Assembly (NCBI GenBank): GCA_003242895.1
Contig: QKMY01000026.1
Coordinates: 1 to 36,533 of the forward strand
Length of the DNA stretch: 36,533 nt
Reading direction: 5' to 3'
Source of the DNA: Candidatus Margulisiibacteriota bacterium
GTDB taxonomy: Bacteria > Margulisbacteria > Riflemargulisbacteria > GWF2-39-127
The notes under the pieces were generated by a model. It saw nothing but the letters and a program-made list of their open reading frames with translations, was not told where the DNA came from and ran no database searches. Positions within the stretch are counted from its first letter, which is position 1, and the number at the start of each line of letters is the position of its first letter. This document shows, piece after piece, positions 30,601-33,600 of the stretch. The position numbers were made by a program, and so were the translations under genes.

Positions 30601-33600
30601 AACTTCGCTGTATTCGGACTGAACCTTTCCCGGTCACCCATATACAGTTCCAGATCATAGTATCCGGTGAATTTCAGGATATCGTCTTCTATTTCTTTCT
30701 TAAAATCCTGAACCCCGAACAATGCGATATTGGTTGTATTTACCAGGTCGTTGCTTGTAAAAGCCTGGACCTTGTCCGGAATAGCACCCTGTAACATGCC
30801 GTAAGTAGAAAAATGGTCCAGTTCGGCGGATATCTTTAACCTGGTAGTCTCTTTATCCTTTAGCTTACTGGCGGCAACTCCGAACAGTGCGGAAGAATTG
30901 TTTATTCTGGTAGATTTGAGGTTGGCAGCGGTCGAGGAATCTTCAAGCTGTATCTGGCTTTTGGCAATAAACACCTCCCCGGAAGGATTGATGTAGTAGA
31001 TATTCAATTGCCCGACATCAACATGGTCCTGATCGATCATCTTCGCGGCTTCGGCCAGGGTATAATTATATTCGAGAGTTACCTTGTTATTACCATTGAA
31101 TGAGGCAATCGCCGGTTTGATCTCAACCAGCGGCCCGATCGGATGGATATCAAGGTTCCCGCTGATCTTCACCTCGTCAAAACCCAAGGGGGTCACGGTA
31201 ATAAGTGTATTCTTCGTAACCGCTTGCGGAGGAAAGTACAAATGCACCCGCTTGTATGGCGAGTATACATGTCCACCGGCAGAATCGATAGGGGTCCCGA
31301 CAGAAAACGGTACCGTATTTGATCCGCTAACGGTCCTGTCCTCATTATAGGTCCTGATCACTAATTTATAATCGCCATTGAGCCTGGCTGCATCGATATA
31401 ACCTAGACAGTGTTCTCTGTAATCAAACAGATTATCCTTAGTATCGACAGAGAATACATCCGCCACAGTTGTATCGTTAAAATAGTGGAGGGTGTATGGA
31501 GCACCAACTTTTCCCTGAATCGGGATCCAGCATTGCTCTTTGGCGTGTTCCTTAAGCTTGACCTGTAAAGACATATTGTAGTCTAAGCTCTCCGGCGGCA
31601 CAGGGTCGAGATAGTTATGAGGCTTTCCTCGCAGGTCGTACACGTGCGCACTATAGCTTTTAATATTTATAAAAGGATTCTTCTGAATAGTGCTATCGCC
31701 TTGATATCCGGAAAAGGGACTGCCTTTCCAGAAAAGGTCATTCAACCGGCTATTGACGTTACCGGTAATCTGCGGGGCGTAGACAGCTTTAAAAATATCC
31801 AGGGTATTAATACCTGAAGAAGAAAAGGCAACCGGGTTGAACGGAATTATCCCACTATCAATCAAGCCGTTTATATCCCGATACGAATGCGCAATACACG
31901 ACATGTCCATCGACGGGCTCCAGGGTATATGCCATGAGTCCATATTGTCGATTACAGACTTGATAGCGCTGCGATTATCATTCGTTTCGCCTGTACCATT
32001 AGAAAACTTGTAGCTGATAAGGTCGTTCGGATCATTGTCTGTCAGCTTGCAGGTGATACTATCCGTCACAAATCGCCATTCATATCCCTTATTCCGTCTA
32101 TCGCTGAACAGAGAAGTCCAGACATTATCAGCTATCTGGCAGCTATTATTGTTATCTTTATAATATATCGTGCCGGTAAAGTTTTTGGAAATGCTTTGGT
32201 CAGTCGCCCGTGAATCAGGAACAATATAAAAATGCATATTTCCGACGTTATTATCTAAACTAGTGATCCCGGTTTTCTTATGACTATTCGCAAAAGTATT
32301 ATCGACCAGCGTATCTACCCTGATGTTTTCCGCATCAATGTCTGACTTACTGGCAGGCCAGAGAAACGTATAGGCACTCACTTGATTCCGGGGATCGTAC
32401 TCGGTATTGGTTGATACCGAAAACCATAAGGAGTTAGCGGTATTGAGAGGATTAATCAAGGTATTTTCGTCATACGAGCGAAATATATTCCCATTTTTCT
32501 CATAGAGCTTTTTCTCTCCCGGCAACAAAATCGGGATCATATGGAATTCTTCGTCGGATAGATAACTATAATAGTCTGTGACCACTGATGAACCCCATGA
32601 ACCTTTAATCGCATCAATCGCATCGGCTACTTCCTGCGCATTATGGAAAGTACCGGCAGAAGTTGCAGCACCTTTCATAGTTCCGTCATCTACAGGATAG
32701 GCAATACTCAACGCATCGATATTATGTGATGCTTGTATATTAGGACCGGAAAAGAAGTCATTCCCCGGGAACCCCAGGAATGCCGGTTGATTAAACAGAG
32801 ACTTGAAATCGCGATCAAGCCGTCTCCCTTTCCGGACATACCCATACCAGGGAGCGAAGCGGTTCGTCAGCCGGGAGTATTCTATCGGCTGCTCCAACGT
32901 GATCATGAAAATCGTGTGTATATTCTGGTCCTCTTCGATATAAAGCACCAGGCCTTTGAATATCCCTTTATCACTTGTCTTGAGCTTATAATTGTTATAC
33001 TTCCGGATCTCACTCAGTAAGGTACCGCTTATAGCTGCATCCTTTCTTCTTTCGTATTCATTGCGAGCGGCAGACTGTCTTGCCACTTCGGCAGGATCAG
33101 GATTCTCATGATCAATAGGTGTAGGGTTCGCGGACGTCTGCTCCTGATATATTTCTTCGTAGCTTTGAAACGGATAGCTGATACGAATGGGTTCAATATC
33201 TATCGTATCTAAAGCAAATGAATTATGCTTGTCGCGGAACTCCAAGTGCACATTATCATAACCTACCCATCTCGGATCGTTGGTATAACGACCAAATTCC
33301 GTCGTGGCCCTAAATACGTTGAGAGGGCTATAATATGCCTGTTTATCACGCGTGAAATTCTGTGTATAGTTCTGGTCTTTAATAAAATCTTTATCATGCC
33401 ATTTTCCGTTCCAGACACCTTCCCAGCGCTTCCACCGTCCCTGATGGGTCCCCCGGGCGAAGATATTAACCTGGTTGAACCTTCGATGCGCAAGCAGCGC
33501 AAATGGCTCATACGGGTAGGCACGCACATATTGCCTGGCGGATATAAGTCCGAGATTATATGAATAGTTCAATGGTTCATAAAGATCACCTTCAATGTCC